Counted from the stretch's first letter, positions 22,519-33,340 are shown. The stretch: 64,000 bases of DNA from Primulina eburnea (GCF_022965805.1 NC_133117.1:14655479-14719478), one strand, 5' to 3'. Notes: generated by a model from the sequence alone, not told the origin. A program made the numbers and translations.

Positions 22519-23388
22519 AAATATTTTCATAAAGAGAGTAGCCACGAAGGCCTTGATAGATTCAGGGACCACTCATTCTTTTATTTCGGAGACGTTCGCT
22601 AATCACATGGACGTCAAGTCTCTTGGGCTCGACGTGAGTTACTCAGTGACAGTCCCATCAGGGGAAGAGTTATCAGCTACTAGTGTGATCAGAGACATCA
22701 ATCTTGAACTGCAGGGCCACCTAGTGTACGCTGATTTGATTGTGTTGCCGATGCCAGAATTTGATATCTTTTTGTGAATGGAATAGCTGACGAGGAACAT
22801 AGTTCTTATTGATTTCCAGAAAAGGTCAGTGTTGGTAAGACCTTTGGGCATGGAGCAGTTTCTCTTTGAGCAGATAGATGGAGAAGTTTTCTTCGCACGA
22901 TCTCTTACATGCTGGCACAGAGACTTATTCACAAAGGGTGCCAGGCTTTCTTGTCCAGTATTATTTATGCACCTGACATACCCACTCCGTCTATATCTGA
23001 CATACCAGGAGTCAGAGATTTTCCTGACGTTTTTCCTGATGAAGTCACAGGCCTTCCACCAGTGAGAGAGGTTGAGTTTTCCATTGATCTTGTGCCAGGC
23101 ACCATACCAATCTCTAAGGCACGGTACCGGTTAGCTCCAGTTGAGATGTTAGAACTCAAACAACAGATTCAGGAGCTCCTAGATAAAGAGTTCATCCACC
23201 CTAGTTTTCACCATGGGGTGCACCAGTGCTCTTCGTAAAGAAGAAAGATGAGAGCATGAGGTTGTGTATCGATTACCGAGAATTGAACAAGGTTACGATC
23301 AAGAATAAATATCCACTTCCAAGGATCGAGGACTTGTTCGATCAGTTGCAGGGTGCCACGGTGTTCTCTAAGATAGATCTACGATCTG
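22519..23388 (+). pseudogene. pol: Tek-1 protease and N-terminal RT
   Basis: Aspartic protease active site reads LIDSGTTHSFIS (22552-22590). A stop at about 22776 and a frameshift near 22930 follow. RT resumes with GVRDFPDVFPDEVTGLPPVREVEFSID (about 22990-23090) and [18 protein letters not shown] (about 23235-23290), ending at KIDLRS where NA-1 inserted. Its target duplication ATCTG is at 23384-23388. The rest of RT continues at 28661. Confidence 0.85.
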
Positions 23389-24212
23389 TGATGCGATCAT
23401 GGACAGCCAAGCTCCGAGGAAAGCATGGAAACACATGGGAGTGGCGTTTGGAGGCCAACGGAAAGTCATTCAAGCATTGATGTTGCTGACCGAGTCTGGA
23501 CGGACCTGCACACGGACCTGCACACGGGGTCCGTGTCCTTTACAAGCTGGGATGAGTTTTTACAGTGGCTCCACGGACCTGGAGACGGACCCAGGCACGG
23601 GGTCCGTGCCCTTTGAAGTTGGCGAATACAGTGCCTACACGGACCCGTACACGGAGGTGAGCACGGGGTCCGTGTCCCTTGATTCCGGATGAAGATTAGT
23701 ACAGTATGTACACGGACCCAGACACGGAGGTCTGCACGGGGTTCGTGTCCAGTGTTTTCTGCGCGATTTTGTTTCCTTTTTTAGAGTTTTACTTTGCTAG
23801 GAAACTAGATTTTTGTTATCTTTTGATATAAGACATATCTTGGACGAATTTTGAACACAATACACATATTATTTTGAGTTTATCAAACTTTTGAGAATTT
23901 TCTCTCAACTTTTCAAAGCCAAGCTTTGTTAAATCAAAATCGAACTTATCAAAGTTTTTAACTTTGTGGCGTTTGTCGATCGTTGCTTGTGCGGATTGTT
24001 GTAGGCAAAGTTCTTCGAAGGTTCGTATAGTTTTCGATTGTTTATCCTCATGTTTATTTGTTGCTAAACTCTTGCTAGTTTAGAGGTGAATATCACACAA
24101 TACTTGAATCAAAAGATCGGGAAAACACACGGATCTTAATATCGTAATTGAATAGAGGGTGCGATTTATTTTTAATCGTGTTTGCTATTTATTCGTATCA
24201 AGATTCACGTCA
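23389..24212 (+). repeat. NA-1 5' LTR
   Basis: 824 bp, TGATGCGATCATGG to AAGATTCACGTCA. It differs from the 3' LTR mainly by an extra 12 bp (a second CACGGACCTGCA copy near 23508) and scattered substitutions. It contains the palindrome array at 23497-23749 and a possible TATA-like TTTGATATAAGACATA near 23821. Confidence 0.95.
23497..23749 (+). promoter_or_regulatory. Palindrome dyad array in NA-1 LTR
   Basis: Four units in which ACGGACC-type left arms face a GGGGTCCGTG right arm. The right arms are at 23526, 23599, 23666 and 23739 (the last GGGGTTCGTG); the period is 67-73 bp. The linkers repeat TACAGT (23561, 23627, 23700). The array starts about 110 bp into the LTR. A repeat set with the same units is in the 3' LTR at 27954-28194. 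Confidence 0.8.
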
Positions 24213-24834
24213 TTTGGTATCAGAGCCCAGGTTTATTGAATTCAAGTTAGTTATCTTGTTTCTAAATTGCAGATCTGTATTATTTCTTTGTTTATTTTCA
24301 GATCTGTTTTGTTCTATCGTTCTTCGTAAATTTTTTTCGTGAATCTGTGATTCTCGAAATTTGTTGGTGACTTTTTTTTGGGATTTTCGAGTAGTACTCA
24401 AAAAAAAAAAAAAAAGAGTACAAAAATTCCGAAAATTCACCATTATTTCTTTTTGATATATTGTTCTATTCCCTTTAGAGAGTCATATTTAATTGTCTCT
24501 CACAGTCAAAAAAAAAAAAAAAAAATTCATATTCGAATTTCTTGTCTACACCGTCCAAGTGAGTCGGTCGCATTTGTTCACAAGTTTGAACCTTGATTGT
24601 TTGACATCCCAAATACAAAGCTTGAGCACACTTTTGAGAGTACTATCAAATTCGAGTGGAAACATTTGAGTGTGAGTGTTATTTCTTTGGAGTGACTAGT
24701 GAGTAATTGTTGTGAGCAAAAAAAATAAGAGAGGAGAGACGAGTGAATTTCTTTGGAGTGACCGGTGAGCTTTTGGGTGAGGAGTTATTTGTTTTCTACT
24801 AACATTTTCTTGCAGGTACAATTCTAATAATTAG
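24213..24834 (+). other. NA-1 primer site and leader
   Basis: The tRNA-iMet primer site TGGTATCAGAGCC is at 24215-24227, two bases after the LTR. The 600-bp untranslated leader that follows is AT-rich, with A-runs of 15-17 near 24399 and 24508. No ORF is credible. Confidence 0.85.
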
Positions 24835-26496
24835 ATGGAGAAGGAGGTAGGAGATAATTCGAACCCGGGGTCATCTAAGTTTCCACTGGAGGCGTTGTTT
24901 GGGGATTTTAGTAGGATGATGAAGACCCAAATGGAGTCGTTGCATGAGAGGTTGGGTAAACTTGAGGTTAGTGTTAGTGGGGGTAAACCTAAGCCTAGGG
25001 ATTTGGGTAGAGATGACGAGGAGTATGATCTAGGAGGAGGCGATGAGAGTCAAAATGAGAATTGGGGTAGGAATGGAAGAGATAGAGGATTTGGGAGAGG
25101 AAGAAGAGAAGCTATGAGGGGTAGGTATGAGGAGACTAGGGAAGATGGTCACATGGGTAGTATTAAGATGAAAATCCCTTCATTCCATGGGAAATCTGAC
25201 CCGGAGGCGTACCTAGAATGGGAAAAGAGGGTAGAGTTCGTATTTGAATGTCACCACTACTCCGAACAAAAGAAGGTGAGGTTGGCGGTGGTTGAGTTCT
25301 TAGACTATGCTCTCATTTGGTGGGATCAATTAGTGACCACTAAAAGAAAGTATAATGAGAGACCCATTGAATCTTGGGATGAGATGAAGAGTGTAATGAT
25401 GAAGAGGTTTGTACCTAACCACTATTATAGGGAGATGTTTAAGAGGTTACAAACTTTGAGGCAAGGGTTGAAGAGTGTTGAGGACTACTATAAGGAGATG
25501 GAAGTACTCATGATTAGGGCAAATGTTGAGGAAGATAATGAAGCAACCATGGCTCGTTTTCTTTGTGGCTTAAACAGGGAAATCCAAGATCAAGTTGAGC
25601 TTCGGCACTACTTGGATCTAGACGAGATGGTGCAAATGGCCATAAAGGTGGAACAACAACTAAAAAGGCGTGGAGTTGGCCGCACCAATCAAGCCGGGGG
25701 GTCATCATCTTCTTGGCAATCCAATGTTGTGAAGCGTGAGGAGAATAAAGTGGAGTCCAAGCCAAGATTTGACACTAAGCAAGAGGCGCCTAAGCAAGGA
25801 GTCCAAGGTAAATCTGAAACTCTTTCTAATCATTCTAGGGATACTAAATGCTTTAGATGTCAAGGGTTGGGTCATATTGCTAGTGAATGTCCTAATAAGA
25901 GAGTGATGGTTTTGAGTGCTTGTGGTGAGTATGAGTCCCAAAGCGAGGGTAGTGATGATGATATGCCTGGATTGGAGGATCCCGATGAGGGATATGAGGC
26001 AGTTGTAGGAGAATCGTTGGTGACTAGGCGTATCATGATTGGCCAAGTCGAGGAGGAGGAGACCAATCAAAGGGGGAACTTGTTCCATACTAGGTGCTTT
26101 GTGAACGAAAAGGTTTGCAACGTTATTATAGATGGGGGAAGTTGCACCAACATAGCTAGTTGTGAGATGGTGGAGAAGTTGAGTTTGCCTACTTTAAAGC
26201 ACTCTCAACCATATAGACTTCAATGGTTGAATGATTGTGCGGAAGTGAAGGTAGATAGGCAAGTTCTAGTGTCCTTTTCTATTGGGAAGTATGTGGATGA
26301 GGTTTTGTGTGACGTGGTGCCTATGCATGCTTGTCATATCTTGTTGGGTAGACCTTGGCAATTCGATAGGAAGGTAACACATGATGGTTTCAAGAATAGG
26401 TACTCATTTGTCCTAAACAAAGAACCAATTGTATTGCTTCCTTTGTCACCAAAACAAATACTTGAGGATCAATTAAAGAAAAAAAAAAAGAGATGA
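24835..26496 (+). CDS. gag: NA-1 gag-protease
   Basis: An intact 553-codon ORF. It has an acidic and glycine/arginine-rich N-terminus (residues 1-105), then a retrotransposon gag core from about 110 (MKIPSFHGKSDPEAYLEWE) to 280. A CCHC zinc knuckle CFRCQGLGHIASEC lies at about residues 339-352. An aspartic protease has its active site IIDGGSCTNIAS at about 431-442; Asp-Gly-Gly-Ser is usual for this chromovirus type. It ends in a lysine run encoded by an A11 tract (26479-26489), where the frame shifts relative to the next ORF. It would assemble particles and process the polyprotein. The start is the first ATG after the leader. Confidence 0.88.
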   Translation: MEKEVGDNSNPGSSKFPLEALFGDFSRMMKTQMESLHERLGKLEVSVSGGKPKPRDLGRDDEEYDLGGGDESQNENWGRNGRDRGFGRGRREAMRGRYEETREDGHMGSIKMKIPSFHGKSDPEAYLEWEKRVEFVFECHHYSEQKKVRLAVVEFLDYALIWWDQLVTTKRKYNERPIESWDEMKSVMMKRFVPNHYYREMFKRLQTLRQGLKSVEDYYKEMEVLMIRANVEEDNEATMARFLCGLNREIQDQVELRHYLDLDEMVQMAIKVEQQLKRRGVGRTNQAGGSSSSWQSNVVKREENKVESKPRFDTKQEAPKQGVQGKSETLSNHSRDTKCFRCQGLGHIASECPNKRVMVLSACGEYESQSEGSDDDMPGLEDPDEGYEAVVGESLVTRRIMIGQVEEEETNQRGNLFHTRCFVNEKVCNVIIDGGSCTNIASCEMVEKLSLPTLKHSQPYRLQWLNDCAEVKVDRQVLVSFSIGKYVDEVLCDVVPMHACHILLGRPWQFDRKVTHDGFKNRYSFVLNKEPIVLLPLSPKQILEDQLKKKKKR

Positions 26497-28135
26497 GGCC
26501 GAAAAAAAGAGTGTCCAAAAGAGTGAGATGGCCTTAGAAAAAGAAAAAGAAAAATATATGGTCGAAAGAAAGAGTGAACAAAAGAGTGAGATGACCATAG
26601 AAAAGAAAAAAGAGAGAGAAAAAGAGGCCAAAGAAAAAGAAAAGAAAAATAATTTGATGGCCCAAAGGAGTGAAAAGAGTGAGGATGAGAGTTGCTTATT
26701 ATTGCATAAACCATTACATGTACCTTTGTACAAAGTGGTTTATCCATATTGTGATGATATCGCCGGTTCAATCCCGAGCATTGTTAATTTTTCTTTGCAG
26801 GATTCTATTGGTGTCATGATGTGGAGGCGAGCAAGTAGAGATGGTGTGGGAAAGCCATGGGATGACCCATATGACTTCGAAGGCAATCAAGGTGAGGTAA
26901 GGTTAATTGCCAGCGCAACAACCATGAGGTATGATTTGCTTCCTTACCTTAAGTCATTGTTGTTTTGTTTGCAAGAATGGGTTGAAAATGTGATGTTTAG
27001 GAGGGATGAATGTGATTTAATCTTTGTGCCTAGACTTCATAGATTTGAGAATGATGACATATTGAATAGATCAAATTTCAATGTTAGTGATTGCGAACTT
27101 TCAAGAGTTGTCAAAGCGATGAGTTTTTGTTATGACAGTGGATTTTATGCATTATGTTCAAATCTTTGTGATGGGTTAACTGTTTACATCGGTAGTACAT
27201 CTAGTGTGTCCTATTTCCATGATTTATATTTGTTGGGTGATAGTGGTGAAAGGAGCATGAATGAATATAAGAATTTCTATGTTCATGATGAATATATTTT
27301 GAAGGAGCTTAAATTGTTCATGTTATGTTCATTTTATGAATTGATCGCTAGTGGGGCGTACTGTTGTGATTTCATCATTGATGAAATGCATGATTATATG
27401 TGTTGGTTGCATATGAAGAGGTATGTCAAGTTGTGTGTTAATAGATGCATTACATATAGGAAAAAGGCATCTAAGCTTAATTCTTATGTGTGGCATGAAG
27501 TAATTCTTATTCCTAGTGAAATATGGTGGTGCACTTGTGTGAAAATTTTTGTGTTGTTAACTAGGTCTAAGAAGGGGAGAAATCTGATCTTTGTGATAGT
27601 TAATGATGTCTTATCATTTCATGTCACTTGTTGTTTGATGTTTGGTGTAAGTGATGTTTACAAGAATAGAGCAACCAAGGAGTTGAGGTCCCCAATGTCA
27701 ATGGCGCACATGGGGGATAGCACCTACAAAATTGAACTTCGAGGTAAGCATGTTGGTCACATAATCTTTGTTATTACTAACTTGCTTCATTTTTGTGTAG
27801 GTAGCACAGATTTGAGGACAAATCCTTTTCAAGAAGGGGAGGATGATGCGATCATGGACAGCCAAGCTCCGAGGAAAGCATGGAAACACATGGGAGTGGC
27901 GTTTGGAGGCCAACGGAAAGTCATTCAAGCATTGATGTTGCTGACCGAGTCTGGACGGACCTGCACACGGGGTCCGTGTCCTTTACAAGCTGGGATGAGT
28001 TTTTACAGTGGCTCCACGGACCTGGAGACGGACCCAGGCACGGGGTCCGTGCCCTTTGAAGTTGGCGAATACAGTGCCTACACAGACTCGTACACGGAGG
28101 TGAGCACGGGGTCCGTGTCCCTTGATTCCGGATGA
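26497..28135 (+). CDS. NA-1 second ORF: Lys/Glu linker plus degenerate integrase-like protein
   Basis: Open through 535 codons from the ATG at 26528. In the frame after the A11 tract it would be continuous with gag-protease. A lysine/glutamate-rich linker (to about residue 45) leads to LYKVVYPYCDD, as before RT in related elements. No RT or RNase H motif follows; residues about 95-240 match nothing I recognise. Residues about 275-355 keep the layout of an integrase zinc region and early core (WLHMKRYVKLC, RCITYRKKASKLNS, IPSEIWW, RSKKGRNLIFVIV), but the first catalytic aspartate context is gone and no D or E motifs follow. The tail (TDLRTNPFQEGEDD) is the usual pol end. From codon 439 it runs into the 3' LTR. 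Function unknown. Confidence 0.6.
27829..27843 (+). other. NA-1 polypurine tract
   Basis: CAAGAAGGGGAGGA immediately before the 3' LTR start. It doubles as coding sequence for QEGEDD and would prime plus-strand synthesis. Confidence 0.8.
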
Positions 28136-28655
28136 AGATTAGTACAGTATGTACACGGACCCAGACACGGAGGTCTGCACGGGGTCCGTGTCCAGTGTTT
28201 TCTGCGCGATTTTGTTTCCTTCTTTAGAGTTTTACTTTGCTAGGAAACTAGATTTTTGTTATCTTTTGATATAAGACATATCTTGGACGAATTTTCAACA
28301 CAATACACATATTATTTTGAGTTTATCAAACTTTTGAGAATTTTCTCTCAACTTTTCAAAGCCAAGCTTTGTTAAATCAAAATCAAACTTATCAAAGTTT
28401 TTAACTTTGTGGCGTTTGTCGATCGTTGCTTGTGCGGATTGTCGTAGGCAAAGTTCTTCGAAGGTTCATATAGTTTTCGATTGTTTATCCTCGTGTTTAT
28501 TTGTTGCTAAACTCTTGCTAGTTTAGAGGTGAATATCACACAATACTTGAATCAAAAGATCGGGAAAACACACGGATCTTAATATCGTAATTGAATAGAG
28601 GGTGCGATTTATTTTTAATCGTGTTTGCTATTTATTCGTATCAAGATTCACGTCA
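27844..28655 (+). repeat. NA-1 3' LTR with palindrome array
   Basis: 812 bp, nearly identical to 23389-24212, followed by the duplication ATCTG. The palindrome array at 27954-28194 keeps GGGGTCCGTG in its last unit where the 5' LTR has GGGGTTCGTG. The first 292 bp also encode the tail of the second ORF. Confidence 0.95.
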
Positions 28656-28660
28656 ATCTG

Positions 28661-31190
28661 GGTATCATTAGCTGAAGGTAAAAGATGTAGATGTTCATAT
28701 GACTGCCTTCAGGACCAGATATGGGCATTACGAGTTCTTGGTGATGCCGTTTGGACTGACGAATGCTCCAGTGATATTTATGGATCTCATGAACCGAGTA
28801 TTTCAGCCCTACCTAGATCAGTTCGTTATAGTGTTTATTGACGACATTCTCATATACTCGATGACCCATGAGGAACACCGTCAGCATTTGGGTACAGTTT
28901 TCCAGGTCTTGCAGAGTCGCAAGCTATTTGAAAAATTCAGTAAGTGTGAATTTTGATTGGAGTAGATAGTTTTTTTGGGTCATATAATATCTAGTAGTGG
29001 TATCGAGGTGGATCCAGCTAAGGTAGCAGCAGTTAAGGAATGGGTTGAACTGAAGAATACTCAGAGATCCGTAGTTTCCTAGGCTTAGCAGGCTACTACA
29101 GGAAATTTATTCAGGGATTTTCTTCGATAGCAGTGCCACTCACCTCATTGACCAAGAAGAATGCTAAATTTGTATGGGGTGTTGAATGTCAGAAGATCTT
29201 TGATACTTTGAAGCAATCTCTTATTTCAGCGCCAGTCTTAGCCATGTCATAGGGGCAAGGTAATTTTGTGTTGTACACCGATGCTTCTAAGCACGGGTTA
29301 GGCGCAGTTTTGATGCAACATGGTCGGGTTATAGCTTATGCCTCCACACAGTTGAAAGTGCATGAGAAAAATTATCCGACTCATGATCTTGAGTTAGCTG
29401 CCGTTGTCTTTGCATTGAAGATATAAAGACATTATTTGTACGGCAAGAATTGCCAGATATTTACTGATCACAAGAGTCTCAAGTATTTCTTCACGCAGAA
29501 AGAACTGAATATGAGACAGAGACGGTGGTTAGAGTTAGTGAAAGAATACGATTGTGAGATTAGCTACCATCCGGGGAAAGCTAATGTTGTGGCAGATGCT
29601 TTGAGCAGAAAAGTTGCAGTTGTAGCATAGCATTCAGTGCAGAGATCTCTTCAGTCAGAGATTCAAAGGTTTGGGTTAGAGGTTTATCCTAAGGGCAGAG
29701 CCCCTAAGCTGTCTAATCTAGCAGTTCAGTCTTCCTTACTAGACCGGATCTGTAGAGGTCAGTTTTCAGACGAATAGTTACAAAAATGGAGACCGAAGGA
29801 TGAAGCCAAGGGCAGTGTACTCTCCACTCTATTTGATGGTATTGTGAAGTACAGAGGAAGGATGTGGGTGCCTAGTGTTGATTCGTTCAGAGAGGATATT
29901 CTGACAGAGGCACATACATCTCCGTATTCTATCCATCCATGAGGTACCAAGATGTACATTAATTTGCAGATTTTTTATTGATGGCCAGGGATGACGAGAG
30001 ACATCCGTCGATTTGTGTCTGAATGCCTCACTTGTCAGCAGGTGAAGGCAGAGCATCAGAGGCAAGCAAGAATGCTTAAGCCACTTCCTATCCCAGAGTG
30101 GAAGTAGGACAATATCACCATGGATTTCGTTGTTGGTTTGCCGAGGTCACTTAGAGGAGCCAATGCTATTTGCGTTATATTGGATCGACTCAATAAGTTG
30201 GCACACTTCTTGCCAGTGAAGACGACTTTCTCCATGACGCAGTATGCGGAGCTCTATATTAGGGAGATAGTTCGATTGTACGGAATCCCAGTTTATATTG
30301 TGTCTGACAGTGACCCGAGGTTCACATCGTCCTTTTGGAAGAGTTTACATGCAGCCATAGGGACGAAGTTGCTATTTAGTACAACATTTCACCCTCAGAC
30401 AGATGGCCAGTCTGAGCGAGTGATTCAGATTTTGGAGGATTTGTTGAGAGCTTGTGCGATCGATTTCCATGAAAATTTGGAATCGAAGCTACCTCTTGTG
30501 GAGTTTACCTACAACAACAGTTTCCAATCATCTATAGGCATGGGTCCTTACGAGGTACATTATGGAAGGAAGTGCAGATCGCCGATTCACTGGGATGGAG
30601 TCGGTCAGAGGTCAGAACTTGGTCCAGAGATTGTTCAGCAGACTGCAGATGTGATGGTTAAGATCCGAGACAGGATGAAGACCGCCCATAGTCGTCAAAA
30701 GAGTTATGTTGACAAGAGAAGGAGGGATATAGAGTTTGCCGTAGGTGATCACGTTTTCGTGAAGATAGCACCCATGAAGGGTATTATGATATTTGGGAAG
30801 ATATGCAAGCTTAGTCCGAGATTTATTGGACCGTTCGAGATTCTTGACAGAGCTGAGACACTATCTTATCATGTAGCCCTACCGCTGAATCTGGCTAGTG
30901 TACACAATGTGTTCCGCGTCTCAATGCTGCGGAAGTACCTAGCTAATCCTTAGCATGTTTTTAGCTATGAGCTGTTACAGCTTGCTCTGGATCTGTCATA
31001 TGAGGAAATACCTGCCCAAATCCTAGACCGACAGGAATGGAGACTTCGGAACAAGGTGATCAAGTTGGTCAAAGTCTGGTGGCTAAATCAGTTAGTGGAG
31101 GAGGTCACTTGGGAGACCGAAGCAGATATGAAAACCGCTATCTGGAACTGTTTGGTAAGATTTAATTTCGAGGATGAAATTTATTTAAGT
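28661..31190 (+). pseudogene. pol: Tek-1 RT (rest), RNase H, integrase, chromodomain
   Basis: Resumes RT after NA-1. [19 protein letters not shown] is followed by the catalytic VFIDDILIY at about 28831-28855. RT then meets stops and frame changes (28955-29100). RNase H motifs ([35 protein letters not shown]) are at 29280-29620. Integrase: CQQVKAEHQR zinc region near 30035-30060, then MDFVVGLPRS, VSDSDPRFTSSFWKSL and DGQSERVIQILEDLL in the open frame 30120-30953. A chromodomain-type end (about 30960-31180: LSYEEIPAQILDRQEWRLRNK, VTWETEADM, NFEDEI) completes it. In-frame TAGs at 29635, 29776 and 30105 are typical of decay. The chromodomain would direct integration to modified chromatin. Confidence 0.85.
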
Positions 31191-31201
31191 GGGGGATGAT
31201 C
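31187..31201 (+). other. Tek-1 polypurine tract
   Basis: AAGTGGGGGATGATC just before the LTR start TGTAGAGCCC. Confidence 0.75.
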
Positions 31202-32561
31202 TGTAGAGCCCAAAAATCATACACGTAAAACCCATGTATTTATTTAAATTGTTTATTTAAGTTTAAATTGATTTCTTTTTTAGCGATGCATGATTTATTA
31301 AAATGCATTATTTTAAATTAAATATGCTTATGTAATGCATGTTAAGATGTTTTCTTGAGTTTCATGTGTAGGCGATTATTCGATGCGGGATCGAGAAAAA
31401 GAGACTGGCGACGATTTTTGGCAATTTTAAGATGTGGTATTTTATTTTAAGTTAGGATTGAGGCATTTTAAATGATTTATTAAGTTTTTAGCATTTTTAA
31501 AAGCCTGATTTATTTATTTAGTGCTTTTAAGATTTTAAAACTTTTAAATATTATCAATTGTGCATTTTATTTTAATTAGAATATTTTAGTAAAGTAGGTG
31601 TTAGTTTACCATTTTGATTAACTTGTTAATTGAGTTGGTATCTTAATTAGCTTGTTAATTATCTAATTAAGCAATTTTTATTCCCTAATTACCTCAAAAC
31701 TCACGCACACACCCACATTTACACACACACACTTACGTTAACACACACTCAATTCAATATTATTAACTCCAATGTTTTTTAAAGAAAACTTAGAGTTCTT
31801 GAAAGCAAGAGCAGCAACTCCCTTTCCCTTTAGTTTTCCAGCAATTTTTCGTCACTTTTCTTCAAGAAAATCGAGCCACAAATCGTTCCGGATCAACCCT
31901 CGCATCCTTCCCGCTTCGGTATCGACGGTTCGGTAATTTTAAAGTTCTAAAGGCATGTATATTCTTTCGTTTATGCATCGATCTCGTCATAGTATTCGTT
32001 TTTATGTGTAAAAAAATTCATGTATGTTGTACAAAGTTTGAGAAAAAATTGGTTGGATTGATTTTGAAACGATTTTAGATCTGGAAACTCGAAATTTGCT
32101 GTCATTTTAAATACTTTTCAGTCGATTTTCTGGAAAAACCTTCAACATATAAAACGTAGTATTTTTCGATACTTTCGATTTGACAGTAAAATCGTAATTT
32201 TTGAACAAGAAACGAGTGAATTTAATTGTTGCAGGGTTCATTGGGAACCGTTGGGTGATCGCTGTTGCGTTTAGGTGTTGTGAGTATGATGTTGTGATGA
32301 GTTTTGATACTTTCTTTTCGTGTCGATGGTCCTTGGGTGCATTAGAATTCGTAGGAAAAGCTTTGGTGTTAAGTTATCGTGTTCACATGTGGTGTTACGT
32401 TGTTTGTGATGCGTAGTTGTTTTAGGACGTTTGTTTGAGTTTGAATCACTGCCACAACATCCTAGGATGAGTCTTGAGTTGTTGGTTCACGGTCAGTATG
32501 ATCGAGTGAGTAGGATTAAGTCACAAGTGTAGGGAATTCCGTTGCTTCACAATTCCAATAG

Positions 32562-33340
32562 GTACACGGATCCGAAGCCGGACCCTTACACTAGGGGTGT
32601 CAATCGGGTGGATTGGGTCGGGTTTCGGGTCAACCTGCGATTTTTTTTTTCAACCCGAACCTGAAGCAACCCGAAAACCCTCAACCCAAACACGAACCCG
32701 TCTAACCCGCCTAACCAGAATTTTATTAATTTTTTTAAAATTTTTTTTAAAAAAATTGAAGAAAAAATTTCAAAAAAATAAAAATAATAAAAATATTTTA
32801 ATTTAAACACATAATAACAAAATTTCGATTTAAATTTGAAAGTTTAATCGTAGAAAATTAAAAGTATATTTACTAAATCAAATAAAGAATTGTTAAAAAA
32901 ATAAAAATATGCAAAATAAATATTAAATGATGAAAATTTATCATATTAATATACAATAAATTTTGTTCAAACATACAATATATAAAAATATAGGTAATAT
33001 TTTTTTTAAAAAGTTTGCGGGTCTTATCATATTACTATACAATAAATTTTGTTCAAACATACAATATATAAAAATATAGGTAATATTTTAAAAACAAAGT
33101 TCGCGGGTCAACCCGCGACCCAACCCGACCCAATCCGAAACCCGTCTAACATGGCACTAACCCGAATCCACCCAACCGAACCCGAAAAACCCCAACCCGA
33201 ACCTGTTTTTTGGTGTTGGGTCGTGTCGGGTTGACGGGTCGTGTCGTATTTTGACATCCCTACCTTACACGGGGTCCGTGCTCTTGTTTCCTTTGAAATG
33301 TGAAATTAGCATCTACCCGGACCATTACACGGGCTCCGTG
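32562..33340 (+). promoter_or_regulatory. Palindrome dyads in Tek-1 LTR, NA-1 type, split by a MITE
   Basis: Unit 1 is TACACGGATCCGAAG..GGACCCTTACAC (32563-32591), continuing after the MITE as GGGGTCCGTG (33271-33280). Unit 2 is CCCGGACCATTACACGGGCTCCGTG (33316-33340). Without the MITE, unit 1 aligns ungapped with the NA-1 unit at about 23636-23677, with roughly 30 of 42 bases equal by eye, and the linker is also similar. The two LTRs are otherwise unrelated. Confidence 0.65.
32592..33262. mobile_element. hAT-type MITE 2, 8-bp TSD
   Basis: A 671-bp element with ends TAGGGGTGTCAA and TTGACATCCCTA and the 8-bp duplication CCTTACAC at 32584-32591 and 33263-33270. The subterminal regions are full of AACCCG/CGGGTT repeats. 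An internal AT-rich block of about 86 bp is tandemly duplicated (32939-33024 and 33025-33110). It is non-coding. It shares TAGGGGTGT with MITE 1 but is a different family. Confidence 0.93.

Larger units (their letters stand above)
23389..28655 (+). mobile_element. NA-1: complete but RT-less chromovirus-like element, TSD ATCTG
   Basis: A 5267-bp element with two nearly identical LTRs (23389-24212 and 27844-28655), an intact tRNA-iMet primer site, a polypurine tract and a 5-bp duplication ATCTG at 23384-23388 and 28656-28660. It encodes gag-protease and a second long ORF, but I find no RT or RNase H motifs. It must therefore be mobilised by an autonomous partner. The gag, protease style and pol tail resemble the CRM/Reina type of chromovirus. 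High LTR similarity suggests it is one of the younger insertions. Confidence 0.92.

Noticed and set aside
24215..24227. tRNA-like sequences at the LTR borders
   Set aside because: These are primer binding sites complementary to tRNA 3' ends, not tRNA genes; no cloverleaf is present.
31680..31750. Host gene exon near the CA-rich tract
   Set aside because: The tract is inside the Tek-1 3' LTR and no splice-bounded coding sequence is visible.
32201..32416. 71-codon ORF in the Tek-1 3' LTR
   Set aside because: No domain and no homologous ORF visible in the 5' LTR fragments; chance frame.
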